From assembly GCA_003550325.1 (NCBI GenBank), contig QKWP01000582.1, forward strand, positions 37,560 to 101,559: a stretch of 64,000 nucleotides of DNA, read 5' to 3'. Position numbers and translations under genes: made by a program. Below, in pieces: positions 1 to 11,199 of the stretch. The notes below the pieces were generated by a model that saw only the letters and a list, made by a program, of their open reading frames with translations, was not told where the DNA came from and searched no databases. The stretch comes from Gigaspora rosea (Eukaryota > Glomeromycota > Glomeromycetes > Diversisporales > Gigasporaceae). Each line of letters begins with the position of its first letter. The stretch's first letter is position 1.

Positions 1-272
1 ACTATGATAGTAGTTTATGATAGTGTACTAAGATAGTAGATTATATAATAGTGGACTAAGATAATGAACTATAATAACAGACTAGGATAATCTATTATAT
101 GAATTGTAATAAAAATATCTCCTTTTTAAGAACGGAGAAAAGTTTTTCTACTAAAACTAATACTACAGATTTGATTGGTTCAATAAAATTTATAATATTC
201 TTAATATTTATATAATATTTTTCTAATACTATTATTTAAAATTTATGCCAATATAACAATATATTATAAATA
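1..272. repeat. Dispersed repeat, copy 1 (tandem GATAATAGACTA-like head plus unique tail)
   Basis: The first 100 bases are degenerate short tandem units of the type 'tatgatagta/aataacagact'. A unique tail from about 118 follows, with CTCCTTTTTAAGAACGGAG and then ACTACAGATTTGATTGGTT. The same head-plus-tail arrangement recurs at 975-1275, so this is a dispersed repeat rather than simple low complexity. No coding potential. Copy 1 may be cut by the window edge. Confidence 0.6.
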
Positions 273-974
273 ATAAACACGGATTTTACATTGCTATCTT
301 AGGTTTTACATAATATAACCAATCAATGCAGGTTTTACTATTTGGCGACGCAGGTTTCACCCTGTTGTAAAAAAATTATATAATTTATTGATTCAATTTT
401 TTAAAAAAAATTTTAAATTTATTCAATTTTTAAATTTTAAAAAATTAAAAATTTAAAATTTTGCTTATTTTTAAAGTTTGATCAATTAAAATTATGTATT
501 TTTTGTGCTACTATGCAAGTGACTTTGTGTAGCTATCAAAAAAAAGTTTGTAAAATTTTAAATGCAATTATTATGTTGTAATATAGTAACTTTTAGGCAA
601 GAAACTATATCACTTGACTTAACATGTAAAAGGGTAAGAAATGTATATAATATCAAAGAAGTCAATAATAAAAGACAATAAATTCAAGATTAATAATACT
701 AAAGAAAATAATATGTCGACAAAAATATAAGAAAATAATAATCCAACCAAATAAATAAATAACTAACAAAATAAAGGTCTTTTATATGATAGATAAAGGA
801 TCAAAGAATATAAAGGCGATGGCTTTATATTTTAAAGGATAATATCAGTTTATTAAATATAAGATTTTAAGTACAAATATTTTTATAAAAGAGAAGAATT
901 AAAGGACAGAACCTGCTTTGACTTGAGAGAAAAAGCAGGGTTTATATATCTGTAAAAACTTAGGATTTTCTCTA

Positions 975-1275
975 TAACGAGATATAATAACGAGATATAA
1001 TAATGAGTTATGATAACGAGTTATGATAATGAGTTATGATAACGAGTTATAATAACGAGTTATGATAACAGTTATAATAACGAGTTATAATAACGAGTTA
1101 TTAATGAAAATAACTCCTTTTTGAGAATGAAGCAAAGTTTTCCTAATAAAATTAATACTACAGATTTGATTACTTTGATAAAATTTATACTATTCTTACT
1201 ATTTTTATGATATTTTCCTAATACTAATATTTTAAAATGATACTAAAATTATACAAATATAACAATATACAAAAA
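975..1275. repeat. Dispersed repeat, copy 2 (GATAACGAGTTAT tandem array plus tail)
   Basis: About ten units of 'gataacgagttat/aataacgagatat' (12-14 bp) lead into the tail CTCCTTTTTGAGAATGAAG and ACTACAGATTTGATTACTT, which matches 118-270 with scattered substitutions. The stretch between the copies (275-975) is AT-rich and I see no gene in it. Confidence 0.6.
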
Positions 1276-1340
1276 AAAGTTATAGCAAAAGATAAAGAAT
1301 TTTTGATTTTTTCGTATATGCGATACACTGCACCCTATAA

Positions 1341-1588
1341 GATCTGGTATAACGTGAAATCAAACAATTAATTAATTTGTTAGTTTAGGGTTAGAGTGAG
1401 GATGAGGGATAGAGTTATAGTAAGGAATAGGGTTAGGATAGAGTGATTTAACAAAAAGATGCTAACCCAAAATTTTGAAAAGAATTGTTTTTGTTAATGT
1501 ATAAGAGATGATTTCATAGGCAAAATTTCATGCTATAGCCGATTTTGAAAAAAATCGTAATCGCTTTGATTTCATGTTACACCTGATT
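1341..1588. mobile_element. TIR-bounded MITE with telomere-like core (ATCAGGTGTAACATG family)
   Basis: The left end ATCTGGTATAACGTGAAATC is an imperfect inverted copy of the right end GATTTCATGTTACACCTGAT. Between them lies a degenerate TTAGGG-rich tract (1384-1440: TTAGGGTTAGAGTGAGG and onward). The right-end motif CATGTTACACCTGAT is reused at 1943 and 2305, and inverted near 26998, 46678 and 63703. A target duplication is not clear. Too short to code; a non-autonomous DNA element. Confidence 0.55.
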
Positions 1589-1708
1589 CTGCATTCTAAT
1601 TGGTTGATCAAGAGTGGCGGTACATCACCATGGCAGCAAATTATAAAACCCAAAGATAAAATACTAGTTTAACCTAGTTTACTATATAATTTATAAAAAT
1701 TACTATAT

Positions 1709-2013
1709 ATTACCTGTGGTGATCATCACCGGTGTGATCTACAATGCATAAAACAAAATAAACAAAACAAACAGTTTATAAAAATTAATTCTCTTTAATA
1801 TTAGGGTAAGGGTAAAGGTTAGAGATTAAAATAGGGCTTTGTATATAGTAAAATTTAGCAAGGAATTTTTTTTTTTGTATAAAAAAGTAGTTTCATAATT
1901 TTTTAAAAAATTCTTTGTTTTTGTTACACAAAAATTGATCTACATGTTACACCTGATCCTGAATTTTAATTGGCATATTGATTACCAGTAATGATTACCG
2001 GTGGTAATAAATA
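1709..2013. mobile_element. MITE of the GGTGAT(A/T)ATCACC-end family, copy 1
   Basis: Starts near ACCTGTGGTGATCATCACC and ends near GATTACCGGTGGTAAT. Internally it has TTAGGGTAAGGGTAAAGG, then AGTAAAATTTAGCAAGGAA, a T-run, GTTACACAAAAATTGATC and ATGTTACACCTGATCC. The same order occurs at 2049-2361 and, reversed, at 63661-63981, where the termini are perfect. Non-coding. Confidence 0.55.
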
Positions 2014-2048
2014 GCAAATTCCATAAAATTTAAAAAATCTATAAATTA

Positions 2049-2361
2049 ATTTAGCATTTACCAGTAGCGAAATTTACCGGTGATTATCCATCTATATATA
2101 ATTATATGTAGCAAAACAAATAAAAATTAAACCTCTTAAATATTAGGGTAAGGGTAAGAACTAGAATGGGGCAGGGGTATAGTTTATACCAAAATTTTAC
2201 GAAAAATTTTTTTTTTGTTTAAAAAAAAGCAGTTCATAGACAAAATTTTTAGTTAGAAGCGATTTTTTAAAAATTTTTATGTTTGTTACACAAAATTGTT
2301 TTGCATGTTACACCTGATCTTTAATTCTAATTGGATTGGTGAAATTCACTACTGTGAGCAT
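2049..2361. mobile_element. MITE of the GGTGAT(A/T)ATCACC-end family, copy 2
   Basis: Head-to-tail neighbour of the copy at 1709. It has TTACCGGTGATTATCC at the left, TATTAGGGTAAGGGTAAG, a T-rich stretch, GTTACACAAAATTG and CATGTTACACCTGATC at the right. No coding potential. From 2362 to 3468 the sequence is AT-rich with no recognisable gene or repeat end. Confidence 0.5.
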
Positions 2362-3468
2362 TAAACTTATCCAAAATCTATAAATTTTTAAATTTTAAAA
2401 ATTTTAATAATGTATAAACATAAAAAATAATTCTCTAAATTTGAATTTTAATATGATATTAATTAAAAATTTATTAATTATAAATTTTATTAACTTATTA
2501 TATAAGCATATATTATATTAAAAACTAGTATATTTTTTTTCTTATTTACTAGTTTTAAACCTAAAAACTATATTAATAAAAATTTTTAAAAGGTATAAAA
2601 ATTTTATTTTATATATAAAATATTATTAAGAATATTTTTGTCTTATAAATCAATTATAATTTATAATAAAAAAAATAATAATAAATTAATAAGTAAATAA
2701 ATTATTATTATATAATAATCTAAAAAATTAATAATAGAAAATATTTAAGATAAATATAAAAAATTAATATTTATAACTTAATATTATAATGTACTGTTAT
2801 TTCAAAAGATAAGTTTAAAAAAAATTTAATAAAATAAATTGTTATATATAAAAATTTTTTACTTTCTATATTAATATAGTTGAGCCAGAATAAACGAGAA
2901 GATCTATATTTTTTTATAAGTTTATAGTAAAGTGTTGCAGACTTTGGCGTGATTATAAAAAGGGGTTTACTATAATGTGATTATATAGAAGGTGACTATA
3001 TAGGAGGATGACAATAGTAAATTTTGTACAATTTTTATAAATTTTAAAAATTCATATCTTAATAACTACTAATCCAATTAAGCTCAAATTTTAACCATAT
3101 ATTTAGTATATGCGTGGCAATGCACTTGCATAATACAAGCTTCTAAAGTTGCATATTGTTTGCAAAAATGATAAAAATCTAAAATTTTCTCTGAAAAATC
3201 TTTTTTTTTTAAAAAAATTGAATTTTAAAAAAAATTTATTATGCAATAAATTGTTTATAAAAATATAATAAAAAGTATATTAAAAGATAGCTTAGAACTA
3301 CTTTATTTGGTAAAAAAAACTTGTAATTTTATTGTTAAAACTAAAAAACTTTTATATATAGAAAACTACAATTTTTAGTTATCGTGTATCTAGAGTTTCC
3401 GCACCGGACTATATTTTTTTTGAGTTTGTACATTAGCATTTGTAAAATAAATCAAGTCTTAAAATGTT

Positions 3469-4381
3469 ATCCCTTAAACTGTAAGCAATTCCAGGCAAAT
3501 TTGCCTGGAATACGGTTTAAGGGATATATATATATATTAAATTAAAGTAATAAAATCATTAAAATTAGCATATTAAATTATAAACCAATTTTTGGAGGGT
3601 TTTTAATTTCGTGAAAATACTCATCGCTATTATAGTCTAATGATCGGATTTTGCGGTAGTCGAATTGTACAAAGATCATTCGAATTTTATTACATGGTCA
3701 CGAGATGATTTCAATCTTCAAAGTATAGCTTAATCACTATTTACCGGTACTCAAAAATGTGATATAGTATTTTATTATTATTATTTTTTTTTTAAAACAG
3801 TTAAACGAATTGTCAGTCATAAAATAAATTAATTTTCAAACGAGACGATTTTTTGATCGGAACGTTTTTAACGAGATAAGCTTCGAAAAACGAGAAGTAA
3901 AAAAAAAAATAATAAAATGGTTACCGAGTTACTCAATGAAAGTAAAGGATTTTATCAAATTCATTATATCAAGATTATACTGTATTTATAAAATAGATAA
4001 AAACGTTAACATTCCAGAAGGTTATAAATATCAGATATCTAAAATGCTATTAAAATAACGTAAATGCTATAAGATTTGACATTTATTAATACAAAAGTTT
4101 CACTAATCTTTCATGATTAAACAATCTGTCGTGAATAAAATTACTGTAGTTGTTTTCTAAGAGTATCCTAATGACATAAATCACTAGAACAGTAGTAGCC
4201 TATTTCGCAGACAGAATATATAAAATTACAAGTTGATCTGCAAAATGGTATACTTTGATTCTAGCTTATAAAAGAGGTAGAAATGCTTAGAAAAATCTGG
4301 CACAATCGTTTAAAAATCAAAAAAAAACAAGATTTTAGCAGACAAATTTGCCCGCTGGACAGTTTAAGGGATAGTGTACTA
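3469..4381. mobile_element. TA-flanked TIR element, termini TCCCTTAAACTGT
   Basis: The left end (3469-3483) reads TATCCCTTAAACTGT. The right end (4367-4381) is its inverse, ACAGTTTAAGGGATA, and a CAAATTTG block lies just inside both ends. The terminal TA dinucleotides could be a TA target duplication as in Tc1/mariner elements. The left end also carries a 54-bp internal palindrome (3470-3524). The interior is AT-rich and shows no transposase. Most of it is duplicated downstream at an assembly join. Confidence 0.45.
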
Positions 4382-4890
4382 CACATAGTACATTTGAAGC
4401 AACAAAAAATAGCAGTTACAAAGAAATTTTTTTTTAAACAAGTTTATTATTAATATTAAAAAAATTCTGCCAAACTATACTATAGTATTAATCAGATTTT
4501 TGTATATAAAAATTATTTATATATATAATTTTTCTAGATTTTTAACCTATTCTTCTAACTGTACTACCGGAGTCTTTAGGCCAAATTCTATCCATTAACA
4601 ATTAAATAGGTATGTAATACAGTTTTTAATATCCTATAACAAATATGGTTAATTAGCTCCAATAAAAAGTTGATAAAAAATTTAAAAAGTTTATAATATA
4701 ACCTATATATATTGTTCGGGGTCCTTCTATGTTAAAAGTCCGGTCCGATTCCATGAGTCGAGTTTTAAGGGTAGGTAAACGTAGATCATTTTTCATATGA
4801 TCTGCATGGTATTACAGATTTTTATATAGGAAATAAAAATTCGCCACAAGCAAAATTTTTTAATGCTCTAACGAATTTTTACCAAAATTT
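3505..4890. repeat. 1,386-bp direct repeat, copy 1, ending at a single N
   Basis: Bases 3505-4890 recur at 4892-6277 at a constant offset of 1,387. I found no difference in the lines compared. The only base between the copies is the N at 4891. A perfect tandem copy meeting at one N is best explained as two contig ends with an unrecognised overlap. Confidence 0.85.
4590..4731. mobile_element. Truncated hAT-type MITE end (AGGACCCCGAACA family)
   Basis: The right terminus TTGTTCGGGGTCCT and about 130 bp inside it match, in reverse orientation, the left end of the complete element at 20053-20769 (shared AATATATATAG, 'agctaattaaccatatt', 'aaaaagttgataaaaaattt'). No matching left terminus is seen, so this is a fragment. 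It is followed at once by TTAAAAGTCCGGTCCG, a subterminal motif of another TIR family. Confidence 0.5.
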
Positions 4891-4891
4891 N

Positions 4892-6277
4892 CTGGAATAC
4901 GGTTTAAGGGATATATATATATATTAAATTAAAGTAATAAAATCATTAAAATTAGCATATTAAATTATAAACCAATTTTTGGAGGGTTTTTAATTTCGTG
5001 AAAATACTCATCGCTATTATAGTCTAATGATCGGATTTTGCGGTAGTCGAATTGTACAAAGATCATTCGAATTTTATTACATGGTCACGAGATGATTTCA
5101 ATCTTCAAAGTATAGCTTAATCACTATTTACCGGTACTCAAAAATGTGATATAGTATTTTATTATTATTATTTTTTTTTTAAAACAGTTAAACGAATTGT
5201 CAGTCATAAAATAAATTAATTTTCAAACGAGACGATTTTTTGATCGGAACGTTTTTAACGAGATAAGCTTCGAAAAACGAGAAGTAAAAAAAAAAATAAT
5301 AAAATGGTTACCGAGTTACTCAATGAAAGTAAAGGATTTTATCAAATTCATTATATCAAGATTATACTGTATTTATAAAATAGATAAAAACGTTAACATT
5401 CCAGAAGGTTATAAATATCAGATATCTAAAATGCTATTAAAATAACGTAAATGCTATAAGATTTGACATTTATTAATACAAAAGTTTCACTAATCTTTCA
5501 TGATTAAACAATCTGTCGTGAATAAAATTACTGTAGTTGTTTTCTAAGAGTATCCTAATGACATAAATCACTAGAACAGTAGTAGCCTATTTCGCAGACA
5601 GAATATATAAAATTACAAGTTGATCTGCAAAATGGTATACTTTGATTCTAGCTTATAAAAGAGGTAGAAATGCTTAGAAAAATCTGGCACAATCGTTTAA
5701 AAATCAAAAAAAAACAAGATTTTAGCAGACAAATTTGCCCGCTGGACAGTTTAAGGGATAGTGTACTACACATAGTACATTTGAAGCAACAAAAAATAGC
5801 AGTTACAAAGAAATTTTTTTTTAAACAAGTTTATTATTAATATTAAAAAAATTCTGCCAAACTATACTATAGTATTAATCAGATTTTTGTATATAAAAAT
5901 TATTTATATATATAATTTTTCTAGATTTTTAACCTATTCTTCTAACTGTACTACCGGAGTCTTTAGGCCAAATTCTATCCATTAACAATTAAATAGGTAT
6001 GTAATACAGTTTTTAATATCCTATAACAAATATGGTTAATTAGCTCCAATAAAAAGTTGATAAAAAATTTAAAAAGTTTATAATATAACCTATATATATT
6101 GTTCGGGGTCCTTCTATGTTAAAAGTCCGGTCCGATTCCATGAGTCGAGTTTTAAGGGTAGGTAAACGTAGATCATTTTTCATATGATCTGCATGGTATT
6201 ACAGATTTTTATATAGGAAATAAAAATTCGCCACAAGCAAAATTTTTTAATGCTCTAACGAATTTTTACCAAAATTT
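4892..6277. repeat. 1,386-bp direct repeat, copy 2 (probable assembly duplicate)
   Basis: Identical to 3505-4890 as far as I could compare. Unique sequence resumes at 6278 (CATGAAGTGCAG). Everything annotated in copy 1 between 3505 and 4890, including the right end of the TCCCTTAAACTGT element and the hAT-MITE end near 4731, appears again here (right ends near 5768 and 6118) and should be counted once. Confidence 0.85.
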
Positions 6278-6499
6278 CATGAAGTGCAGATAAGAACTTT
6301 CTATTTATAGTAATAATAATTTCAAAACTTGTTTTATTTGAGAAAATTCCACTTCGAATATTACCGAAGTTTTCCTAGGTGGCTCTATGTTTTTCCCAGG
6401 TGACACAAAAGAACCAAATATTCTGTTATGTTTTTAGAACATTTCTAGAACAAATCATTACCCAATCAGACTCGAGACTTATATCAACCACATATTAGT

Positions 6500-7030
6500 A
6501 CGTACGTACGTAAAAGAATATCACGCTGCCTTCCTTGAATCTTAACAGATCGGAAGAAGGAAAACCATTAGCAAATGCAATGTGCTGACTCTTGAAATCT
6601 TCTGGCCAAACATTAGTTCGGGAGAAAAGAACACACTGACTTACTGAAATCTTCCTTAGTCCAGGAGAAAATTCATTTGCAGAGGCGTTTTGCAAAACAC
6701 TACACTAATTTTAGTGATTAGGAGGAAAAGCGTTTGTAGCCGTATAGTATTGCTGAACCTGGTGAAACATTCCAAATAACAGTATGTCAGTAAGTGAAAA
6801 TAGTCTTTGGTTACCAGCAGGCGGCACGTTCTTATGAGGTGTGCGACTAAATCTTCCCCGGTCATAACTTTGGCTTAGGAAGAGAAAAAGCATTTGCAAA
6901 TGCACCTTACAAAATATCATGCTGACCTTTTTGGTAATAACTTTAAATCAGGAGAAGAAAAGCTTTGCAAGTACGTTTTGCAAGAACGCTACATAATTTT
7001 TACCAAGAATAACCTTGAAGAACATTAGTA
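6500..7030. repeat. Degenerate tandem repeat, unit about 60-75 bp
   Basis: Successive segments repeat the order: CTGACTT..GAAATCTT, a 'tcaggagaaaa' block, ATTTGCAAATGCGTTTTGC, then 'aacactacact'. Better units begin near 6634, 6750, 6919 and 6993; others are more diverged. Weak open frames on the minus strand here follow the repeats and are not credible genes. The base composition is less AT-skewed than the flanks. Function unknown. Confidence 0.4.
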
Positions 7031-7042
7031 AATGTACTTACA

Positions 7043-7303
7043 TTGAATTTTCTGGTAACCGCTTTAATAAATTTGATTGGAAATTATGGCTTTTGTGAGT
7101 TTTCTATAAAGTCTTTGTCAAAAGATCTTTTCTTATCCTTAACGTTGAAAAACATAGATATTGTTAATAAGACCGCCATATTTGTTGCAAGAAATGGCGT
7201 ACAATTTGAAGAACGCATTCGTGAAAACGAAAAACATAACGCCAAATTCAGCTTTTTGAATCCCAACGAATTGGATTTTAAGCTTGATACTAATGACTAT
7301 TAG
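7043..7303 (+). pseudogene. SURP-domain fragment resembling splicing factor SF3A1/Prp21
   Basis: The 86-codon frame ends in a good SURP module. Around residues 38-70 it reads 'IDIVNKTAIFVARNG' and 'FEERIRENEKHNAKF', followed by 'SFLNPN'. This matches the SF3A1/Prp21 SURP consensus (I-x-x-K-T-A-x-F-V-A-R-N-G, then E-x-x-I-R-x-N-E and F-x-F-L-N-P-N). In the family SURP modules recruit SF1 and help to build the U2 snRNP. Here the frame stops right after the module, lacks the second SURP and the ubiquitin-like domain, and is flanked upstream by degenerate repeats. It is probably a detached gene fragment rather than a working gene. The first 35 codons are not recognisable. Confidence 0.6.
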
Positions 7304-7309
7304 TGGAGT

Positions 7310-8890
7310 ACGTGTTTGGGTTTTTGTTATTATCTCAAATGAAGCAAAAACTATGAATTAGTAATTCAAAAAAAAAAATAAAAATAAAATGTAAAAAAAA
7401 AAAAATTTATTTGATAGTTACCTGAGAAGTCATCATGCACGATTTATTAAAAAAAATTTCACAGTTGGGAAGTACAAGCTTAATAGCTTGCATTGTTTTA
7501 CTAGCCAAATCCAAAGTTCCCTTTCACTGGCTTGAATTTCCGATTTCACATCATCGCCACTAGCGTTAGTATTTTATTTTCATTATTGGTTAGATTTCCA
7601 GCTGCAGCAGATTTTAAATCATCAGTCAATAATTATCGGGTGTTCGTAATATCAGCTTGTGCCATTATATCATCTTGGTGGTATTGATGCATACCTAAAT
7701 TACCATATAATCGCATATTAATTAGTGGTTAATACTTCCCCTACTCCTGCCCCTCAACAACCACATAATACTACTCATAACAATAGCATGATTTCTTTTC
7801 TATTTTTTTGGTGCAATATACAAACAACTTCCTCTCAGCTTTATCCTTTTTTCCATCCCATTTTACTTTTAATAATCGGGAGTGTTCTCTTAATCAAACA
7901 AAAAAACAACAATCAATATTCTTCTAAATCCCCTAGCCAAACACCCCAATGATAACCAAAAACCTACCCGAAAATCTGTTTTAGTGAATATAAAGATTTA
8001 GAAAAATATATATTTCTACCCAAATAGATAGTAGTAAATTTGAGATAGTAAACAGTTCTTATAAGTTCTACTATCCTAGCGAAGGAATGATGGATCAAAA
8101 TTTTTATTACTCACAGCTAGGGATCCTAATTTTCTGCTATGACAAACTCCAAACTCTGACTGCTTTACATTTCGAATTATGCGAATTATGCGATAAATTT
8201 TTTTTATCAAGTAGAAAAGGCAAAAACGCTCTAAAATAATTTCATATAGTTGGTGTAGTTAACTACATTAAATTATGCTACAGATTATGTGGATCAGATT
8301 GAAATATGCATATCGTTATAAGTACTAAAACCTCCATTAGTAACTTACTAATAAAACCACAAAATCTGTGTGATATAAAATTACGAGTTTACAAAACTGT
8401 CTTTTGCGCCAAACAAAAAAATCTCCTGCAAAATTTTAGTATAAGGTTTTTGTTTTGCATAACCTGCTGACCTTTTTTTTTAAATTCAATCAGGCCAATT
8501 ATTCCATTCTGGGTGTGAACATAAGCATATTTAATTTATAGTAGATTAAAAAAAACCAGTCAACTGAAATTTTGGAACACGCAAAACGAAAAATTAACTT
8601 TGTGTCCTAATATATGTTTCTTATTAAATTTTTAGACTACTTTAACGAAATGTTTTATTACATGCACAGATTATAATTATTTGAAATCGAATATAGCAGT
8701 CGCATATGCTTCTGCGGTAAAATCTGAATTATGCGCATATTATGCTATCGCAGATCTGCGGTATCCCTACTTGTAGCTAAGACACACTACACAGACGCCG
8801 TTAAGGATGATGAAAGTTCAAGCGGTATTTACAATTTGCTGAAGCCAGTAACCAATTACTCGTGCCAGTAAAATAGTCTCTGTGATTTAT
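7310..8890. other. Intergenic region without a supported gene
   Basis: A frame at 7725-7952 (75 codons, one hydrophobic segment, Pro/Thr/Asn-rich ends) is not recognisable. Around 7440-7560 the plus strand reads 'AKSKVPFHW', faintly like mitochondrial proton-pump subunits, but it breaks into stops and is too weak to call. From 8155 to 8770 the motifs ATTATGCG and CGCATAATATG recur; they also mark the ends of the hAT-type element at 44880, so debris of that family may lie here. Confidence 0.3.
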
Positions 8891-8897
8891 TGTTTCA

Positions 8898-9131
8898 GTA
8901 AAACTGCTTCTCAAAGTCTAAAACGCTTGCAAAATGAAACATTTCAGCAGTGTTTCAGCTTGACCTACAATACTATAAATCTGAATCGTTTTTTAGTTGA
9001 AACCACTTGCTAAGGTAAAACTGCTTCTCAAAGTCTAAAACACTTGCAAAATAAAACGTTTTAGCAGTGTTTCAGCTTAACCCACAATGCTATAAATCTG
9101 AAACATTTTTTTAGATAAAACCACTTGCTAA
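8898..9131. repeat. Two tandem copies of a 117-bp unit
   Basis: GTAAAACTGCTTCTCAAAGT starts at 8898 and again at 9015. Each unit runs through 'aacgcttgcaaaat', 'cagtgtttcagctt' and 'aaccacttgctaag'. The copies differ at about ten positions. They lie about 190 bp upstream of the transposase start at 9318, where subterminal repeats of its element might be expected, but no TIR was identified. Confidence 0.65.
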
Positions 9132-9317
9132 GCAGAATTGAAACACTGCTGTTGTGCATACATAAATTGAAAATTAATAAATAAAATTAATTGAAGAAAA
9201 GTATAAAAGATTGGGTCTTATACACAATTTTTGATATACCTTAAAACATATTTTCAGAATTATTCTACAAACTTTATTACAATTTTGAGTTTTTATATAA
9301 ACACATATTGGTGAACA

Positions 9318-10589
9318 ATGAGCTCTCAACAAAAACCTAAATTGAAAAAATGGTATAAAAGATGCATTACTCAAATGCCAGGAAAAAGAACCTTGATAAA
9401 AGATTCAAGAGAAGGATGCCTTGTTAGAGAAATTGATCAGCTAAAAGTTTTGCCTATACACAAACAGCTCCAAGCAATCTCATTTAATGCGATCACTCCA
9501 TCAAATGCGGGGTACTACCATTATAAAACCAATAATAAAGATGAGTGGATTCCTTTATTGCCCGGATATTCTATTTTTTTTCACTCACAGCAAAAAATCT
9601 GGAAATTCAGTATTATAAAAGAAGGCTATAGCCTTAAATTTCTATGGAATATTTATAATGAAATCGATTCTGATTTTCAAGAGTCAAAGGGAACTGGATC
9701 TGATTATTGTCTTTTCAATAGTGAAATTATAAAAACACAATACAATCCACATAGTGTACATTCGTTACCTACTTTACTGGGATTCAAAGATCCCAAGAAT
9801 GCTACATTCTTGCAATCAGTTGTTTTAGAACACCATCCTAATATTTTTAGTAAAAGTATGACAAAAGCTAAAGAATTAATGTGTAATAGCTTATTAATGC
9901 GGGGTAGAAAATTGGACAATAAACTTACAGAAGAAGCTTTGGATAATCCCATGAAGCATGATATATTATTAGAAAAAGACAGTAAAATTTTACTACCAAA
10001 AAGTACTCAGATATTAATGCTTGGTTATAAAGAAGGTCAATCAAAAATCCACAATCTTCAACAACAAATAACTAGGCTCAAAAATCGAATAGTGCAGTTA
10101 GAAGGTGAATTAGAAAAAACAGTCACTAGTCTTGATGAAAAGGAATTGTTAGAAGCAAACATCAACAAAGCAATAAAATCTTCTCAGCTTGGCTCCACGA
10201 TACTAATTTCAACGAAACAATACCTTTCATTAGTACTTACACAACCCTGTCATAACTGCAATAATAATAGTCTTGCAAATAAAATTGTTAATGTAACATC
10301 AAACAGATTTCATGTTAAAAGCATTATAGAGTGCACAAAATGTAGTACCATCTTTGAACATACAAATGAAGAAGAATTTCGATTAGCTAAAGCTGCAGCA
10401 GCTTCAGGGTTTGCAGGTGAAATATCTCGCAATACATTGCAAAGTTCATTAGCTATAATAGGAATTACAAAACAAATAAGTTATTCAACATATTACCGTT
10501 ATCAAAAAATGTATTTTGATCCTCTAAGAGATTGTGCAAAATACAGTGCAGAAAAAGCATTGAAAGATGTATCCAACATACATTATTAA
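9318..10589 (+). CDS. N-terminal part of a cut-and-paste transposase (CxxC type; Academ/Kolobok/Mutator-like)
   Basis: This 423-codon open frame has a basic N terminus, a leucine-rich coiled coil at about residues 243-285, and a probable zinc-binding unit with CHNC at 311-314 and CTKC at 339-342. A conserved helical segment 'AAAASGFAGEISRNTLQSSL' (359-378) follows; this type of segment precedes the DDE domain in eukaryotic cut-and-paste transposases. The frame stops artificially at 10589: the homologous sequence continues one frame away ('NHKTALAVG', 10588-10614), is cut by a 2,245-bp insertion, and resumes at 12868. The full protein would have moved its own element; the copy is now dead. The superfamily assignment is my inference; no name is secure. 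Confidence 0.6.
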   Translation: MSSQQKPKLKKWYKRCITQMPGKRTLIKDSREGCLVREIDQLKVLPIHKQLQAISFNAITPSNAGYYHYKTNNKDEWIPLLPGYSIFFHSQQKIWKFSIIKEGYSLKFLWNIYNEIDSDFQESKGTGSDYCLFNSEIIKTQYNPHSVHSLPTLLGFKDPKNATFLQSVVLEHHPNIFSKSMTKAKELMCNSLLMRGRKLDNKLTEEALDNPMKHDILLEKDSKILLPKSTQILMLGYKEGQSKIHNLQQQITRLKNRIVQLEGELEKTVTSLDEKELLEANINKAIKSSQLGSTILISTKQYLSLVLTQPCHNCNNNSLANKIVNVTSNRFHVKSIIECTKCSTIFEHTNEEEFRLAKAAAASGFAGEISRNTLQSSLAIIGITKQISYSTYYRYQKMYFDPLRDCAKYSAEKALKDVSNIHY

Positions 10590-10927
10590 ATCATAAAACT
10601 GCACTAGCTGTAGGTAGTGACGTAACCCGGGTTAGAGCCACCCGGGTCACCCGCGGGTGGGCGGGTGACCCGGGTTGAGTTGTAGCAACCTGGGTAGAAT
10701 GGGTGGGTCCATCCGACAGGTCAACCCGCAGGTTGACCTGTTGGATTCGAGGTAGCAGGGCAAACTTTAATTCTGATTCGTCAAGTAGAGTCTAGAATAC
10801 GTCACGAGACTCTAATACGAGGTCATGGGATTTGGACTTTAATAAATTCACTTATCGGGAGGTTATCAGTTTATTAATAATAACAGTTTATTCAGTATTT
10901 AAATTTGTTAATTCACAATTAAACAAA

Positions 10928-11128
10928 TGTCACAGCTGATGCTAAAATTTCGACCTATTTTGATATGAAATTTTAAAATTTTTTGGGGCTTTTTTTCGTT
11001 TTTGTCTTATAGGGTCATGGTAGGGTTTGGAGTAGATTTGATATTTAAAGAGTATGTGTGGATTTTAGCATAGCTTATAATTTCAAATTGAATTTCGGCA
11101 TCAGCCGTTTTTAGCATCAGCTGCGACA
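10928..11128. mobile_element. Small MITE with TIR TGTCACAGCTGATGCTAAAA
   Basis: The left end TGTCACAGCTGATGCTAAAA is the inverse of the right end TTTTAGCATCAGCTGCGACA. The middle (TTATAGGGTCATGGTAGGGT, then AGTATGTGTGGATTTTAG) resembles the core of the elements near 27793 and 16842. It sits inside the larger element at 10615-12859. A target duplication is not clear. Confidence 0.55.
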
Positions 11129-11199
11129 ATTATTAAAATTTTAGTATTTTATTTAAATTTTTTTTCTTAAAAAAAAAAAAAAGATCAAACATTCGAAAC

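Noticed and set aside
6495-6920. Three short minus-strand frames (66-69 codons)
   Set aside because: They run through a degenerate tandem repeat, overlap each other in different frames and have no protein-family signal.
7440-7720. Nuclear copy of mitochondrial NADH dehydrogenase sequence
   Set aside because: Only a few residues ('AKSKVPFHW') are suggestive; the frame breaks and no other conserved block follows.
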